Shown here: one piece after another, positions 1 through 8,034 of the stretch | Numbering within the stretch: the first letter of the stretch is position 1 | How the letters are laid out: each line of letters begins with the position of its first letter | DNA from: Bacteroidota bacterium | GTDB lineage: Bacteria > Bacteroidota > Bacteroidia > Chitinophagales > Chitinophagaceae | Assembly (NCBI GenBank): GCA_023418315.1 | Contig: JAEZZY010000034.1 | Coordinates: 1 to 13,574, forward strand | Length of the DNA stretch: 13,574 nt | Reading direction: 5' to 3' | Made by a program: the position numbers and the translations under genes | Notes under the pieces: generated by a model | Database searches by the model: none | What the model was told of the DNA's origin: nothing | Seen by the model: only the letters and a program-made list of their open reading frames with translations

Positions 1-3000
1 TTTTAACGGTACGGATTACTTTACCGGTTACATCCATAACTTGATCGGTTGCATCCGCGCCTTGTTCGCCACTTTCCTGAACGGTAAGGTCATGCGATAC
101 AGGGTTTGGATAAGCATTCACTTCAAAGCCGTTGGATTTTACAAAGGCCGTTACTACTTCGGAATAGGTAGCCTGACCGTTGGACTCTGTCATACGCAGG
201 CGGTAGTAGTTCATACCTTTTATAGGATTGTTATCCATATAGGTATAGCGGCTTGCTTCTCCGTTCGCTTGTTTTTCGTAGATCTTAGCGAAATGTTTAC
301 CATCTGCGCTGCGTTCCAGTTCAAACTTATCGCTGCGTTCTTCGGAGAGCGTAGTCCATTCTACCTTGTTGGCTGCACCTATATTCATGGCTGTAATAGA
401 ACCCAATTGAATCACCAAGGGATCTATACCGCTCATGATATAGAAATTGGAGAAACTGCTCGTTTGCACCGTTATCCAGTTTACACCGTTCACATTACCA
501 TTGCCTGTTTGCAGCAACGCAGTATTGGTACCATTGGCAGCGTTGTGGTTTGCCTGACAAGTCGTGCCGCTTTGCTTCGTTACATTCAGATTAGCAAGCG
601 TAGCATTCGCATCTACTCCTTGCAGGGCAGCTTGTTCGGCTGCTGTGAAGAACAATTGTACATCCACAGGCGTGCTGATACTGCTGTTGTTGATCAGGTA
701 ATTGCGATCCAGATAGTACTGTCCGTTATCATTACGCGTAGTACCGGTGTTTATTGTTTGTGAAGCGGTATAATTAACCACGGATCCACCCGATGGGTTT
801 CTCACCAAGGCTATCAACTGACCACCGGTAGTGATGAGCGGTTGCCAACCGGTGTAAGCCGTATTACTTCCTTCAGGAATCTGAGCTGTAGCACAAGAGG
901 TAGAAGCAGTTTGCAACATACTGCTGTTCAACTCATCTACGGTTACACAGAAAGTGCCGTAGCTACCTGTGCTCCATCCATCCACTTGAACATAATAGGT
1001 AGTACCGCCCGTTAAGCCAGTAGCAAACACAATGGAATTATAGGCTGTATTCACCCCGCCGTCTTCATCACAAGCTATGATGCTGAATGTGCTGTAATCG
1101 CTGGAGTCTGTCGCAGAGAACAAGCCTATTTTCGTATCCGTATGCGTACCAGCCGGCAGAATATCGGTAGAAACACGTACCGCTCCGCTTGCAGGAGCTA
1201 CAAACTTGAACCATACTGTATGATGACCGGTAGAGTAGTTGTTACAGCTTGGGTAAGGTTCATTTGCAGCAGTGTTTTGAGTCCCCATCGTGTTGTCATA
1301 AGGATTACCGCTACATCCGCCACCTACAGTAAGGGGTAACGCGCCGGATGCGTCATCGTTGGGCAACAAGAGGTTGATGAGTCCTCTGCTGCTCCATGCG
1401 CTGGTATCGCCTACACCGCACACATCACGTACGAAATAGCTATAAATCATACCTGTAGGTGTGGCTACAGACCAGGAATACGGAGGTGGTGTAGTGGTAA
1501 ACACACTGGTACCGCTACCCGCTGCAAAGCTGTTACCTGCGTCATAATTGATTTCCCATAAACCAGCAGAAGAGGTAGATACCCAGCTCAGATCTGCCGA
1601 ATTGGTGGTAACATTCGCTGTAGAAAGACTTGTAGAAGCCGCACAGGTTGCCATATTTTCTACATGCACATCATCTATAAAGATGTCATTGTAGAAGGTA
1701 GTAAGGGCAGCCCCTTCAAACCGAAACCGCAATTGGGTGGTGGTTGAACTCACGGAAGCCAGTGAAACGATACGCTCTTCCCAAGCAGTAGAAGAAAATA
1801 TTTGCTGGATGGAATCCAGTTGTATCCAATCGGAAATATTGTTGTCCCATCCTTCCAATATCAGCTTGTTATTATTCACTCCATAAGTAGCTTGATTGTA
1901 GTAGCTGACCACGTAGTACCTTACCTGCGGTATTGTAAGTGCGGAAATATCTATAATTGGTGACGTGAGCATTGTAACTTGCCCTGTAATAATAGGAGAT
2001 GAGCCATCCACCCAAGCAAAGCCTCCGCTATTACCTGTATGATCCGCAGTTACCGCACCATACCCATTGTTCATGTTGGCGGCATATTGCCAGGTTCCTC
2101 CATTGCTTGCGGCAGTAACTGTCCAGCAGTTAGGAGGCGTAGTGCCCGATGTCAAATTAAAATTCTCCGCATAGGGAGCAGTAAATGTTAAGCAAGGTGT
2201 GGTGAATGTATCCAGTACGGCAAGACTTGTATCACCTGCCCCGCAAATAGAGCGTACACTATATTCATAGGTGGTGGCAGGGGTAAGTCCGGAGAGGATA
2301 CTATACGCCGGTAGCGATGTAGCATACACAATCGTCCCTGTACCGGGAGTCAGTGGCATAGGTCCGTATTCTATAGCCCAGGTGGTTGCAGTGCCCGGTT
2401 CTACCCATTGCAGGTCTGCCGCATTAGCGGTAACATTTATAGCGCTTAAGCTATTCGGCTCGGGGCAGGCCGTTTTAAACTCCAACGTATCACAACCGAT
2501 GGCGCTACCGCTTCCATTGGTAGCCAATACATGCCAATAATAAGTTGTACTGGGCAATAACGATACCGGGAAAGTGGTGGTAGTAGTACTTCCTACATAA
2601 GGAGGAGGATAGGTAGTCCCGAAAAACACATCGTAAGAAGTGGCGCCGCCGCCGCCGCTCAGCCAAGACAAATTAGTGGTGGTAACAGCATCCACATGCA
2701 CCGCCTGATCGGCCGGACTATGTGCCGTTGCACAATTGGGTGGTTGCGGCACATAAAATTGAGCTTCTATAGCAAATCGGAAAGGTTGCGCTCCGCTGAA
2801 GGCAGTCCATACAGGATTGGTTATGGCACCATAGTAAAATGTATTCGGTCGGATAGGCGTTTCTGTTTGATAAGCAAACTGGAAATTGGTAGTGCTTGTT
2901 TGCATAGCGCCTATATAAAAATCACCGGGAGGCAACGTGAGAACAGGGGATACCGGTACAAACGCCGTACCCGCCACCGTAGTATAAACAGGCGATACCC

Positions 3001-4138
3001 ATAGAGGGGTAGAGCCCGGTGCTCCTCCAGCTCCCGATGCGTCATAAACCACTACCTGGAAAGGATTTCCCGAAGTCGCAAAATCCACTTTTACTTCATT
3101 CAAATCTCCTAATGTGCCTAAATTGAATTTTGCAACTGCCTGCCCTGTGCCACCGTTGAAACCGATACCGCCGGGCTGGTTCGACTGCGTAGGCTCTTTA
3201 TAGCTGAATAAGTTCTGTCCTACTGTCTGATTCCATACTTGAGAATTATCACTATTGTTATCATCATTCGGTAGGGATACGGTAATAACAGTAGCGCCTT
3301 GTGTCGTATAAAGGAACGGTGTGAATGTTACTATCTGACTGGTATTCGGAAGTAAGGTAACGTACTGCGTATCACTAAAGCTGTTCGCACCGGTCATCGT
3401 AAGCACCAAAGGAATATTGGACATCGTATTCACCCCATCGTTATACACATTCGCTTCGATGGCCGGAATATCATTGAACAATACCGGCACGGTGCCTAAG
3501 GTATAAATATTGGATACGCCGAGGTTGTTGTTTAAGTTATGCTTTAGCTGAATGGATTGCCTAAAAGCCGATGTAGTTAAAGTAGTAGGCATGGTGGTGG
3601 AATTATGACGGCGTGTAGTGGTCAAAGTAGTGGATGTGTTGTTTCCGTTGGAGCAGGAATAAACATAGCCGGTGTGTACCGTATTATCAAACCGCTCTAC
3701 CAGTACCTGCAAATTAGTACCGGCTGTTCTTACATACGGGGTAGTCAGCGTAATCGTATTCCATCCCGTAGCAGCCAGCGTAACACTGCCGGAATATACC
3801 TGCGTATAACCTGCCGTACTATAGCTGCCACTGGTAAAACTTGTAGTAGTAAGCGGCACATCTTTCATGTAGATAGTTACATTATTGAATGTAGTATTGA
3901 TGCCTACCGTACTTACAAAAAAACCAATCTCCTGAATAGCAGAACCCGACGTAGTGAAATTAGCCGCGCCAATCTCCGCCTCAGTATAAATACATTCATT
4001 TGCCGCATAGTTGGACGTACCCAGAAAAGCATTCCCACTCGTTCCCGAAGCGGTGTTGATACTTACGGTCTGAGCCGTCGTACGTGCATTCCCAAAAAGC
4101 ATAAGCAGCATCAGCATACTTAGTAATTGTTTTGCCAT
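1..4138 (-). CDS. Giant multidomain secreted protein with T9SS type A sorting domain (3' end outside window)
   Basis: The frame is open from the ATG at 4138 to the window edge, giving 1379 residues without a stop. Residues 1-23 form a signal peptide (MAKQLLSMLMLLMLFGNART, then TAQ). I then see a beta-rich N-terminal domain (about 24-200), a CARDB-like segment (about 200-306), another beta-sandwich (about 306-467), two fibronectin III-like domains (about 468-554 and 556-644), a MAM/jelly-roll-like domain (about 644-829), a third Fn3-like domain (about 830-915), a PPC-like domain (about 930-1076), and a further Ser/Thr/Asn-rich region. The tail (about 1243-1379) contains VEWTTLSEE and the YPNP motif at 1343-1346, typical of the Por-secretion/T9SS type A domain; its last residues are cut off. 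The likely role is a surface or released adhesin-like protein; no catalytic domain is visible. The leader is A-rich with no Shine-Dalgarno. A weak promoter candidate is TATCTTTA at 4204-4211 with TTG 20 bases upstream. Domain names come from sequence feel, not profile searches. Confidence 0.9.
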   Translation of the reverse strand, partial: MAKQLLSMLMLLMLFGNARTTAQTVSINTASGTSGNAFLGTSNYAANECIYTEAEIGAANFTTSGSAIQEIGFFVSTVGINTTFNNVTIYMKDVPLTTTSFTSGSYSTAGYTQVYSGSVTLAATGWNTITLTTPYVRTAGTNLQVLVERFDNTVHTGYVYSCSNGNNTSTTLTTTRRHNSTTMPTTLTTSAFRQSIQLKHNLNNNLGVSNIYTLGTVPVLFNDIPAIEANVYNDGVNTMSNIPLVLTMTGANSFSDTQYVTLLPNTSQIVTFTPFLYTTQGATVITVSLPNDDNNSDNSQVWNQTVGQNLFSYKEPTQSNQPGGIGFNGGTGQAVAKFNLGTLGDLNEVKVDFATSGNPFQVVVYDASGAGGAPGSTPLWVSPVYTTVAGTAFVPVSPVLTLPPGDFYIGAMQTSTTNFQFAYQTETPIRPNTFYYGAITNPVWTAFSGAQPFRFAIEAQFYVPQPPNCATAHSPADQAVHVDAVTTTNLSWLSGGGGATSYDVFFGTTYPPPYVGSTTTTTFPVSLLPSTTYYWHVLATNGSGSAIGCDTLEFKTACPEPNSLSAINVTANAADLQWVEPGTATTWAIEYGPMPLTPGTGTIVYATSLPAYSILSGLTPATTYEYSVRSICGAGDTSLAVLDTFTTPCLTFTAPYAENFNLTSGTTPPNCWTVTAASNGGTWQYAANMNNGYGAVTADHTGNSGGFAWVDGSSPIITGQVTMLTSPIIDISALTIPQVRYYVVSYYNQATYGVNNNKLILEGWDNNISDWIQLDSIQQIFSSTAWEERIVSLASVSSTTTQLRFRFEGAALTTFYNDIFIDDVHVENMATCAASTSLSTANVTTNSADLSWVSTSSAGLWEINYDAGNSFAAGSGTSVFTTTPPPYSWSVATPTGMIYSYFVRDVCGVGDTSAWSSRGLINLLLPNDDASGALPLTVGGGCSGNPYDNTMGTQNTAANEPYPSCNNYSTGHHTVWFKFVAPASGAVRVSTDILPAGTHTDTKIGLFSATDSSDYSTFSIIACDEDGGVNTAYNSIVFATGLTGGTTYYVQVDGWSTGSYGTFCVTVDELNSSMLQTASTSCATAQIPEGSNTAYTGWQPLITTGGQLIALVRNPSGGSVVNYTASQTINTGTTRNDNGQYYLDRNYLINNSSISTPVDVQLFFTAAEQAALQGVDANATLANLNVTKQSGTTCQANHNAANGTNTALLQTGNGNVNGVNWITVQTSSFSNFYIMSGIDPLVIQLGSITAMNIGAANKVEWTTLSEERSDKFELERSADGKHFAKIYEKQANGEASRYTYMDNNPIKGMNYYRLRMTESNGQATYSEVVTAFVKSNGFEVNAYPNPVSHDLTVQESGEQGADATDQVMDVTGKVIRTVK

Positions 4139-4324
4139 AACTATATTTTGTTTTTTTGCCTACTCTGAATTGGTTTTCGGCACACCCATATATTATCCAT
4201 TTTTAAAGATAAATAATCCTTTTTCCAAAAGCAATAGCCATTAAAAAAAAACGCATTCCATGCAAGAAAAGCGATAAAAAAAACGAAAGCCAAACCTCCG
4301 TATCTCCTATAAAATAAAACTTGC

Positions 4325-4831
4325 TTAAGGCAATGCTCCACGTCTTCCCAGTTCTATCACTTCGCAATCATACATACGGCTGCCGTCAATTTTTAGCCGC
4401 ACCACCGTGCGCATCTTATGCCATCCTTCTCTGCCTGCCGCACCCGGATTGATATGCAGGCATTGCAGCGACTCATCAAACATCAGCTTTAAGATATGCG
4501 AATGTCCGCTGATGAATAATTTCGGCGGATGAGGGTGCAGTTTTTTCCGCACTCCGGGCGCATACCTGCCGGGATAGCCGCCTATGTGCGTCATCAACAC
4601 GTCTATCTCTTCACACTTCCATCTAAGCCACTCGGGAAAGGACTGACGGATGGCCGCGCCGTCAATATTGCCCCATACACCACGTAGCGGTTTGAAGTCT
4701 TGCAAACGTGTTATCAGTTCTGTATTGCCAAAATCTCCGGCATGCCACAGTTCATCGCAATGCGCAAAATGATGAAACACTGCCTCATCCAGATAACCGT
4801 GCGTATCCGATAAAATACCGATCTGCATCAT
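4325..4831 (-). CDS. YfcE/MJ0936-type metallophosphoesterase
   Basis: This is a compact calcineurin-like phosphoesterase, probably a soluble cytoplasmic phosphodiesterase binding two metal ions. All metal-site motifs are visible: D9-x-H11 (SDTHG), G32-D33 (HAGDF), G54-N55 (WGNID), H82 (MTHIGG) and G109-H110-S111-H112 (SGHSH). A conserved HINPGA segment follows. Its 168 residues match the usual size of the YfcE family. The natural substrate is not known for most members and cannot be read here. The start is ambiguous: two Met codons lie in tandem at 4831 and 4828. The Shine-Dalgarno sits 4 bases before the first and 7 before the second, so the second may be the real start. The gene lies 68 bases downstream of the MFS exporter on the same strand, with no clear terminator between, so co-transcription is possible. 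Confidence 0.93.
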   Translation of the reverse strand: MMQIGILSDTHGYLDEAVFHHFAHCDELWHAGDFGNTELITRLQDFKPLRGVWGNIDGAAIRQSFPEWLRWKCEEIDVLMTHIGGYPGRYAPGVRKKLHPHPPKLFISGHSHILKLMFDESLQCLHINPGAAGREGWHKMRTVVRLKIDGSRMYDCEVIELGRRGALP

Positions 4832-4835
4832 GGTG

Positions 4836-4843
4836 TCCTCCTT
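4836..4843 (-). promoter_or_regulatory. Strong Shine-Dalgarno of the metallophosphoesterase gene
   Basis: On the minus strand the sequence reads AAGGAGGA, then CACC, then ATGATG. It is nearly a full anti-Shine-Dalgarno match. The spacing of 7 bases to the second ATG favours that codon as the start. Other genes in this window have A-rich leaders without such a site, so it is unusual here. Confidence 0.75.
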
Positions 4844-4899
4844 GATTTTATTGTGGCTACAAGCTACTGAATAGAAGGGATAATGTTTCCCAAAAAAAA

Positions 4900-6165
4900 T
4901 TATTTACCCTTCACTGCTTGGCGGAAATCCAGGTTTTTTAGGGAAGGCGCTTTGAAATAACTTACGGTAGCTACCACCAGCGTCATAGTGCCGCCGAAAA
5001 GCACAGCCGATATGGTTCCCATCCATTTTGCGGTGAGTCCGCTTTCCAGCGCACCCAGTTCATTGGAAGAACTCACAAACATGGTATTTACCGCTGCCAC
5101 GCGCCCGCGCATCTGATCGGGAGTGTAGAGTTGCAGGATGGTGCCGCGGATGACCACACTCACCGCATCAAACATACCCCCTATGAGCAGCATAAAAAAC
5201 GAAAGCAAAAACAAATGGGAAAGTCCGAATACAATAATCGTAACACCGAAGCCTGCTATACATATCAATAATTTGATGCCCGGTTTTGTCTTTATGGGAA
5301 TGGCGGATAAAAGCAGTAAAGTGGAAATGGAGCCTATACCCGGCGCTGCCCTCAGCCATCCGAAACCCACCTCGCCTACCTTCAGAATATCATCGGCAAA
5401 TACCGGAAGCAAAGCCACCGCACCACCAAACAATACGGCAAACATATCCAGCGCCAGCACCGCCAGCACAATCTGCGTCTTAAACACAAACCGCAATCCT
5501 TCCGCAAGACTTTTTAATACCGGTTCTTTTGCTTTTAATAAAACAACCTGCTTGGGAATGTTTGCTATGGCGATTAAAGAAATCACTTCTATAACCAGCA
5601 CGCCTATAAGACTGGTTTTAAAATCGGTAAGGGCAATCAGCGTGCCGCCAAGCAGCGGACCAAATACAGCGCCCAATTGCCATGAAGTGCTGCTCCAGGT
5701 AGTAGCTCCCGCGTATAACCTCCGCGGAATGATTAAGCCGAAAAGGGAAAATGCCGAAGGGCTCAAAAAAGCACGTAAGATGCCGCCTATAAAAATGCCC
5801 AGATAAATCAACCATTTTATGGTATCCACACCGGCGTGGGTTTGTAGGGAAGGCCAGGCAAGAATCGTAAAAAAAGAAGTAAGCACTATATAACCCACCG
5901 TGCAAAACAGCAATAGATTCCGCTTCTCTTTTCCATCCACAAAATGCCCGGAAAACAGCGAGCAGCCCACCGCGGGAATTACCTCCGCCAGCCCCAGCAT
6001 CCCCAGAGAAAGCTCATCTTTGGTAAGCCTATAGACCATATAGCTGATGATTGCCATCTGCATATTGAGTGCCAGTACGAGGGTAAAGCGAAACAAAAGA
6101 TAAGACCGGAACAGCGGATAGTTGAGCGCCTTATTTTTGATGAGGAATTTTAAAAAAACATTCAA
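4900..6165 (-). CDS. MFS transporter, MFS_3 / drug-H+ antiporter-3 type exporter
   Basis: This 421-residue protein is hydrophobic along its length, with about 12 predicted membrane helices, the standard MFS size. The loop 2-3 signature is visible as G73-x3-D77-x4-R82 (GHFVDGKEKR). A second cytoplasmic-loop signature at 350-355 (DQMRGRV) and the following VNTMFVSSSNELGALESG match the MFS_3 group, which includes EntS-like siderophore exporters and macrolide-efflux-type proteins. The likely role is proton-driven export of a small molecule across the inner membrane; the substrate cannot be inferred. The start at 6165 lies 19 bases after a well-formed TAAATTTG promoter box and gives a normal N-terminus before helix 1. 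The metallophosphoesterase gene follows 68 bases downstream and may share its transcript. The upstream T9SS gene is separated by a terminator. Confidence 0.92.
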   Translation of the reverse strand: MNVFLKFLIKNKALNYPLFRSYLLFRFTLVLALNMQMAIISYMVYRLTKDELSLGMLGLAEVIPAVGCSLFSGHFVDGKEKRNLLLFCTVGYIVLTSFFTILAWPSLQTHAGVDTIKWLIYLGIFIGGILRAFLSPSAFSLFGLIIPRRLYAGATTWSSTSWQLGAVFGPLLGGTLIALTDFKTSLIGVLVIEVISLIAIANIPKQVVLLKAKEPVLKSLAEGLRFVFKTQIVLAVLALDMFAVLFGGAVALLPVFADDILKVGEVGFGWLRAAPGIGSISTLLLLSAIPIKTKPGIKLLICIAGFGVTIIVFGLSHLFLLSFFMLLIGGMFDAVSVVIRGTILQLYTPDQMRGRVAAVNTMFVSSSNELGALESGLTAKWMGTISAVLFGGTMTLVVATVSYFKAPSLKNLDFRQAVKGK

Positions 6166-6184
6166 ACTGCCTTGTATTTGACTG

Positions 6185-6215
6185 CAAATTTATTCAACAA
6201 ACACATTCCGCTAAA
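6185..6215 (-). promoter_or_regulatory. Bacteroidota-type promoter for the MFS exporter
   Basis: On the minus strand, TTTA (6212-6215) and TAAATTTG (6185-6192) are separated by exactly 19 bases, fitting the Bacteroidota consensus TTTG-N19-TAnnTTTG with one mismatch in the -33 box. The -7 box ends 19 bases before the ATG at 6165, so the leader would be very short. The -33 box lies inside the T-rich tail of the preceding terminator. Confidence 0.55.
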
Positions 6216-6254
6216 AACGAAAAACGCCCTATCCCTATAAGACATGGCGTTTTC
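6212..6254 (-). terminator. Intrinsic terminator after the PKD/T9SS gene
   Basis: An 8-bp stem pairs AAAACGCC (6221-6228) with GGCGTTTT (6246-6253) across a 17-base loop. Read on the minus strand, the second arm runs into TTTTTCGTTTTTAG, a broken U-tract. It begins 23 bases after the stop codon of the gene at 6277-7803, where a terminator would be expected. Confidence 0.6.
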
Positions 6255-6276
6255 GCTATAAATGAATACGTTTTAA

Positions 6277-7803
6277 TTACTGCAAGAGCATCTTTTCCGT
6301 ATGCTGCCCGTTCATCGTATTTATCTTAATGAAATAAATACCCGGGTTCAGATGGTTTAATTGAATGGAAGTGGAAGACCCTGCGCCCGCTACTTCTGTG
6401 TTATATACAACACGTCCGGCTAAGTCGGTTACCGTAATATGTGCATCACCCTTCAAAGGCTCTTTCCAGCTGATGTTTACTTGTCCTTTTGTAGGGTTGG
6501 GATACAGGCGGAACATGGTGTGGGCTACATCGTTCACGGCAGTTGCCTTCGGTTTGATGCTGTTGGAATTTTTTTCAAAATCCACGTAGCTATAGACATT
6601 CACACCGGCGCCTATCACCATAGCCGGGCTGGGTGTGGTCTGGTAATTCATTTCTTCGGGATAAATGCTGTAGGTGCCGTTGGCAAGGCTACCAAAGCTG
6701 TAGTCGCCATTCACATCGGTATAGGTAGAAGCAATAACATCATTATTGGCATCTCTTAAAAGTACTAACTGCTGGGCAATGCCGGTGCTCGTACCTTTGC
6801 CTGCGCCCTGGCTCACATTACCGCTTATAAAACCAGGACCCGAGGTGGGTGTGCCTTGTAGCATAAAAATGTGTTTGTAAATACTGGAGCCGCCGGTATG
6901 TAATATTTGAGTAGCGGTATTCCATAGGGCGCTTGACTGATGATAAGTAGGTATCAGACCGGGATTGGTGGTACCAGGCGCTACACGGGCTTTTACATAG
7001 TAGTTTCCGGAAGGATAATTATTGAAACTATAACTTGCCCAAAAAGATTGTGGCGGAGTGGTAAGCGAATCTACGGCGGTCAGTGTTACCGAATTTGTAA
7101 GCGAATCATAGCCTTCTTTTATGAGCCATACTTTGAAAGAAAGGTTGTTCATAGTAAGGGTAGAATCATAAGAGATAGAGCCGCTAATTATATTGCCGGA
7201 TGGGTTAGGATTCCCTTGATAATACACCCATAAACTATCGCTTGCCGTACAGCCATTTCCCGAACCTATGGCATTCACCAAATACGATCCTGTATTTATA
7301 TAGGTATGCGTTACCGGGTTTCCGGTTGCGGAGCTACCATCGCCAAAATTCCAGTTATAGGTCATGCCGGAGGTGTTTCCGTTCGCTGTAAACGTATAAC
7401 TTCCATTCCCGTTGCTTACTGAAGTAACCGTAAAATTGCAGTTTACAGGAGGCGGAGCGGAGGTTATCGTCACGGTATGGTAATCCGTATCACTACACCA
7501 AATCATATTGGTAGCGGAGGAGTCCCACCAGGTCTGAACAAACATAATCGTGTAGGTACCGTTTGTCGTGTAAGTATGGTTATCCGTAGGGTTCGGATAG
7601 CCGTAGCTACCATCGCCCCAAGCAGTAAACGCGTAAGCCCCTACATTCGTACCTCCGGTAGGCAAGGTAGAAGTATTGGTGGCGGTTACGGTTGCCGCGT
7701 TTTGCGAAACCGTCATACTTGCATTCAACTGGCTGCATGGGGATTGTGCAAGTCCTATGAAAACCATCAACAGGCTCATAAGAGTTAAGGAAAGTTTTTT
7801 CAT
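6277..7803 (-). CDS. Secreted PKD-domain protein with T9SS type A sorting domain
   Basis: This is a complete 508-residue T9SS cargo protein. Residues 1-20 are a signal peptide ending in GLAQ. Two PKD-like domains follow: a divergent one at about 21-115 (AWGDGSYG, NHTYTTNGTYT) and a canonical one at about 121-195 (WNFGDGSSATG at 151-161, then THTY). Residues about 203-320 form a beta-rich linker domain, and 324-410 resemble a carboxypeptidase-regulatory/SdrD B-like fold (ISGNV, then TDVNGDYSFGSLANGTYSIYP). The C-terminal type A sorting domain is intact: YPNP at 434-437, TDLAGRVVY, and LNPGIYFIKI, ending in EKMLLQ. Cys23/Cys103 and Cys122/Cys185 could form disulfides. No enzyme domain is visible, so a structural, adhesive or matrix role on the surface is an inference. 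The leader is A-rich and no strong promoter box was found close to the start. A terminator follows the gene. Confidence 0.95.
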   Translation of the reverse strand: MKKLSLTLMSLLMVFIGLAQSPCSQLNASMTVSQNAATVTATNTSTLPTGGTNVGAYAFTAWGDGSYGYPNPTDNHTYTTNGTYTIMFVQTWWDSSATNMIWCSDTDYHTVTITSAPPPVNCNFTVTSVSNGNGSYTFTANGNTSGMTYNWNFGDGSSATGNPVTHTYINTGSYLVNAIGSGNGCTASDSLWVYYQGNPNPSGNIISGSISYDSTLTMNNLSFKVWLIKEGYDSLTNSVTLTAVDSLTTPPQSFWASYSFNNYPSGNYYVKARVAPGTTNPGLIPTYHQSSALWNTATQILHTGGSSIYKHIFMLQGTPTSGPGFISGNVSQGAGKGTSTGIAQQLVLLRDANNDVIASTYTDVNGDYSFGSLANGTYSIYPEEMNYQTTPSPAMVIGAGVNVYSYVDFEKNSNSIKPKATAVNDVAHTMFRLYPNPTKGQVNISWKEPLKGDAHITVTDLAGRVVYNTEVAGAGSSTSIQLNHLNPGIYFIKINTMNGQHTEKMLLQ

Positions 7804-7812
7804 CTTGTTCTG

Positions 7813-7828
7813 TTTTAATTAATTAAAA
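7813..7828. repeat. 16-bp perfect AT palindrome in the leader of the PKD/T9SS gene
   Basis: TTTTAATTAATTAAAA is its own reverse complement and lies 10 bases upstream of the start codon at 7803. It contains only A and T, so it may simply reflect an AT-rich leader. It could also be a binding site. Confidence 0.5.
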
Positions 7829-8005
7829 AAAAATGGTACGTAAATTAAAAGACGCAGGATTAAGATAAAACGTTAGACAAAATAAAACTTTCTACAGACA
7901 TTTATATAGGAAATAACCCTCACCGTTCAACATAATCCCGCACAAAAGTGCTATCACGATTTCAAAAATACCCTAATAAATAGGAACAACTACTAATTAT
8001 TGCCC

Positions 8006-8013
8006 TAACTTTG
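8006..8013 (+). promoter_or_regulatory. -7 promoter box of kup
   Basis: TAACTTTG matches the Bacteroidota -7 consensus TAnnTTTG exactly and is followed by CGCCCC. No good -33 box is seen 19-21 bases upstream. The box ends 21 bases before the GTG at 8035, nearly the same spacing as in the other promoters here. It overlaps a possible TTG start at 8011, which argues against that start. Confidence 0.6.
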
Positions 8014-8034
8014 CGCCCCTTACTTCCATTTCTA

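Noticed and set aside
41..763. 240-codon open frame on the plus strand
   Set aside because: It lies opposite the continuous T9SS frame, whose recognisable sorting domain is in the other frame. It has no known motif.
4204..4234. Promoter for the giant T9SS gene (TATCTTTA with TTG 20 bases upstream)
   Set aside because: The -7 box lacks the final G and the spacing is one base off, so it is noted only as a weak candidate.
4141..4341. 66-codon minus-strand frame between the phosphoesterase and the giant T9SS gene
   Set aside because: It starts inside the phosphoesterase 3' end, has a biased Phe/Lys composition from AT-rich DNA, and has no ribosome site.
7963..7970. TATTTTTG on the minus strand as promoter of the PKD/T9SS gene
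   Set aside because: It matches TAnnTTTG but has no -33 partner and lies 160 bases from the start, unlike the other promoters.
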